Positions 51,252-51,986 of a stretch of DNA of 51,986 nt are shown in pieces. A program made the position numbers and the translations under genes. This DNA comes from Marinitoga hydrogenitolerans DSM 16785. Its GTDB lineage: Bacteria > Thermotogota > Thermotogae > Petrotogales > Petrotogaceae. The stretch lies in assembly GCF_900129175.1 (NCBI RefSeq), contig NZ_FQUI01000012.1, forward strand, positions 1-51,986, given 5' to 3'. The notes below the pieces were generated by a model, which ran no database searches, was not told the origin of the DNA, and was given only the letters and a program-made list of their open reading frames with translations. Positions within the stretch are counted from its first letter, which is position 1; each line of letters opens with the position of its first letter.

Positions 51252-51986
51252 TTATTTTATCTTCGAAGGACTTTCAAAATTGGTTTTTATAAACCAAATA
51301 TGTAATTTTATTCCATTTTCTTCTTCTGTTATATATTCAAAATCTTTTATAGTATCCGAATATATTATTAACCATCCTTCTTTTTGCCCTTTTCTTTTTA
51401 TATATTCTTTTATTTGTTTTTTTGATTTTTCATATTGATCTTCATCTATATTAGCTTTTATTTCTATTAAATATTCTTTGTTGTTTAAATTTATCAATAA
51501 ATCTATTCTTCCTCCGCCTATTTGTGTTTCTGGATATACTTTTCCATCTGCCGCTTCTACATACAAGCTAAGGAATTGATCAAGATTGTATTGATATACT
51601 CCTTCGTAATAGTTCCTGCCTTTGAACATTACTGCTCCTCTTGATTTTATATATTCTATATATCTTTTCATCAATTTGTTTAAATCCAGACTTCCATCTT
51701 TGTTTAGATATTTTTTTATACTTTCATCAAATGGTTTCATTTGCGATTTTTCTCCATTAATTTGTGGTTTGAAATGATTGTATAATTTTTTATAATATAA
51801 CGGTACTTTTACACAACATTTGCCGTCACAGTCATCTATTACCCCATTTAAATATAAGAATTTTATTCTATCATCGCTTATATCAAACTCAATACTTTCT
51901 GGTTCAAATAATATTTTCATCATTAATTCTTTTTCTTTTTTCGCTTTTGATATAATATTTTCCATATTTTTATCTATGTATTTTCT
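51252..51986 (-). CDS. C-terminal part of an ATPase/PD-(D/E)XK nuclease-type protein (runs off the window)
   Basis: The frame stays open to the last base (seven more codons before the first ATG at 51965), so the gene continues outside. The visible 244 residues contain FLYLNGVIDDCDGKCCVKVPLYYKKLYNHF, given here as its parts FLYLNGVIDD and VKVPLYYKKLYNHF, then a C-terminal PD-(D/E)XK nuclease-like fold with GGGRIDLLINLNNKEYLIEIKA (D and ExK) and DEDQYEKSKKQIKEYIKR. This pairing is common in AAA-ATPase proteins whose C-terminus has a nuclease-like domain. Activity and target are unknown. The stop codon is TAA at 51254-51252. Confidence 0.7.
   Translation of the reverse strand, partial: RKYIDKNMENIISKAKKEKELMMKILFEPESIEFDISDDRIKFLYLNGVIDDCDGKCCVKVPLYYKKLYNHFKPQINGEKSQMKPFDESIKKYLNKDGSLDLNKLMKRYIEYIKSRGAVMFKGRNYYEGVYQYNLDQFLSLYVEAADGKVYPETQIGGGRIDLLINLNNKEYLIEIKANIDEDQYEKSKKQIKEYIKRKGQKEGWLIIYSDTIKDFEYITEEENGIKLHIWFIKTNFESPSKIK

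Noticed and set aside
1-51986. CRISPR array, rRNA or tRNA genes
   Set aside because: No regularly spaced repeats and no rRNA or tRNA-like conserved segments were seen when reading both strands.

Overview
The window is very AT-rich (my impression is a little under 30% GC), with short intergenic gaps, strong purine-rich ribosome binding sites and long co-directional runs of genes. The gene content (flagellar fliF-fliG-fliH-fliI, mreB-mreC-mreD-PBP2, an FAD/FMN glycerol-3-phosphate-dehydrogenase-like trio, a malF/malG pair with oversized permeases, RtcB, tandem cold-shock genes) suggests a thermophilic member of the Thermotogota, most likely close to Marinitoga or Petrotoga. That placement is an inference from gene content and composition; no rRNA or tRNA gene is present to confirm it.

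Left part (1-15336, all minus strand). The window opens in the first codons of an IS1634-type transposase whose promoter lies inside a 12-bp inverted repeat. Upstream of it, in reading order, are a possible pantothenate operon (ketopantoate reductase-like gene, panB, a biotin ligase that seems to start at ATA, hpt), then punA leading into a lytic transglycosylase and fliF-fliG-fliH-fliI. After an internal promoter come a sugar ABC permease pair, an FtsB/DivIC-like protein, a methyltransferase and miaA.

Centre (15337-41050). Two overlapping divergent promoters separate the pan operon from a plus-strand operon: a periplasmic binding protein, an HD-GYP phosphodiesterase, rodA, rlmH and a small unknown. 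A bidirectional terminator follows. Next is a minus-strand block for cell shape (ruvC; mreB, mreC, mreD-like, PBP2, a secreted protein, a HAD phosphatase). A long plus-strand stretch begins at 26564: a secreted protein, the glycerol-3-phosphate dehydrogenase-like trio, a soluble histidine kinase, an HDOD protein, rbfA, truB, AmmeMemoRadiSam A and its radical SAM partner, ApbE, a NusG-II protein, a Gx transporter, maf, radC, a repeat protein and an HD hydrolase, ending at a clear terminator.

Right part (41051-51986). deoC and an acetate transporter are single genes. Between 42502 and 43320 is the least ordinary stretch. It holds a promoter-to-terminator unit of about 146 nt that looks like a free-standing structured RNA, a short decayed coding remnant, and a 198-bp GC-richer element of nested inverted repeats flanked by a 10-bp direct repeat, which looks like a MITE. 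After it come rtcB, a DUF89 protein, a secreted 5'-nucleotidase, two tandem csp genes whose leaders share a small hairpin, then on the minus strand a PLP racemase, a cation efflux protein, a PHP phosphoesterase, a 71-aa protein with a sigma-28-like promoter, and the C-terminal end of an ATPase/nuclease protein that runs off the window.

No CRISPR array, tRNA, rRNA or complete insertion sequence was found.
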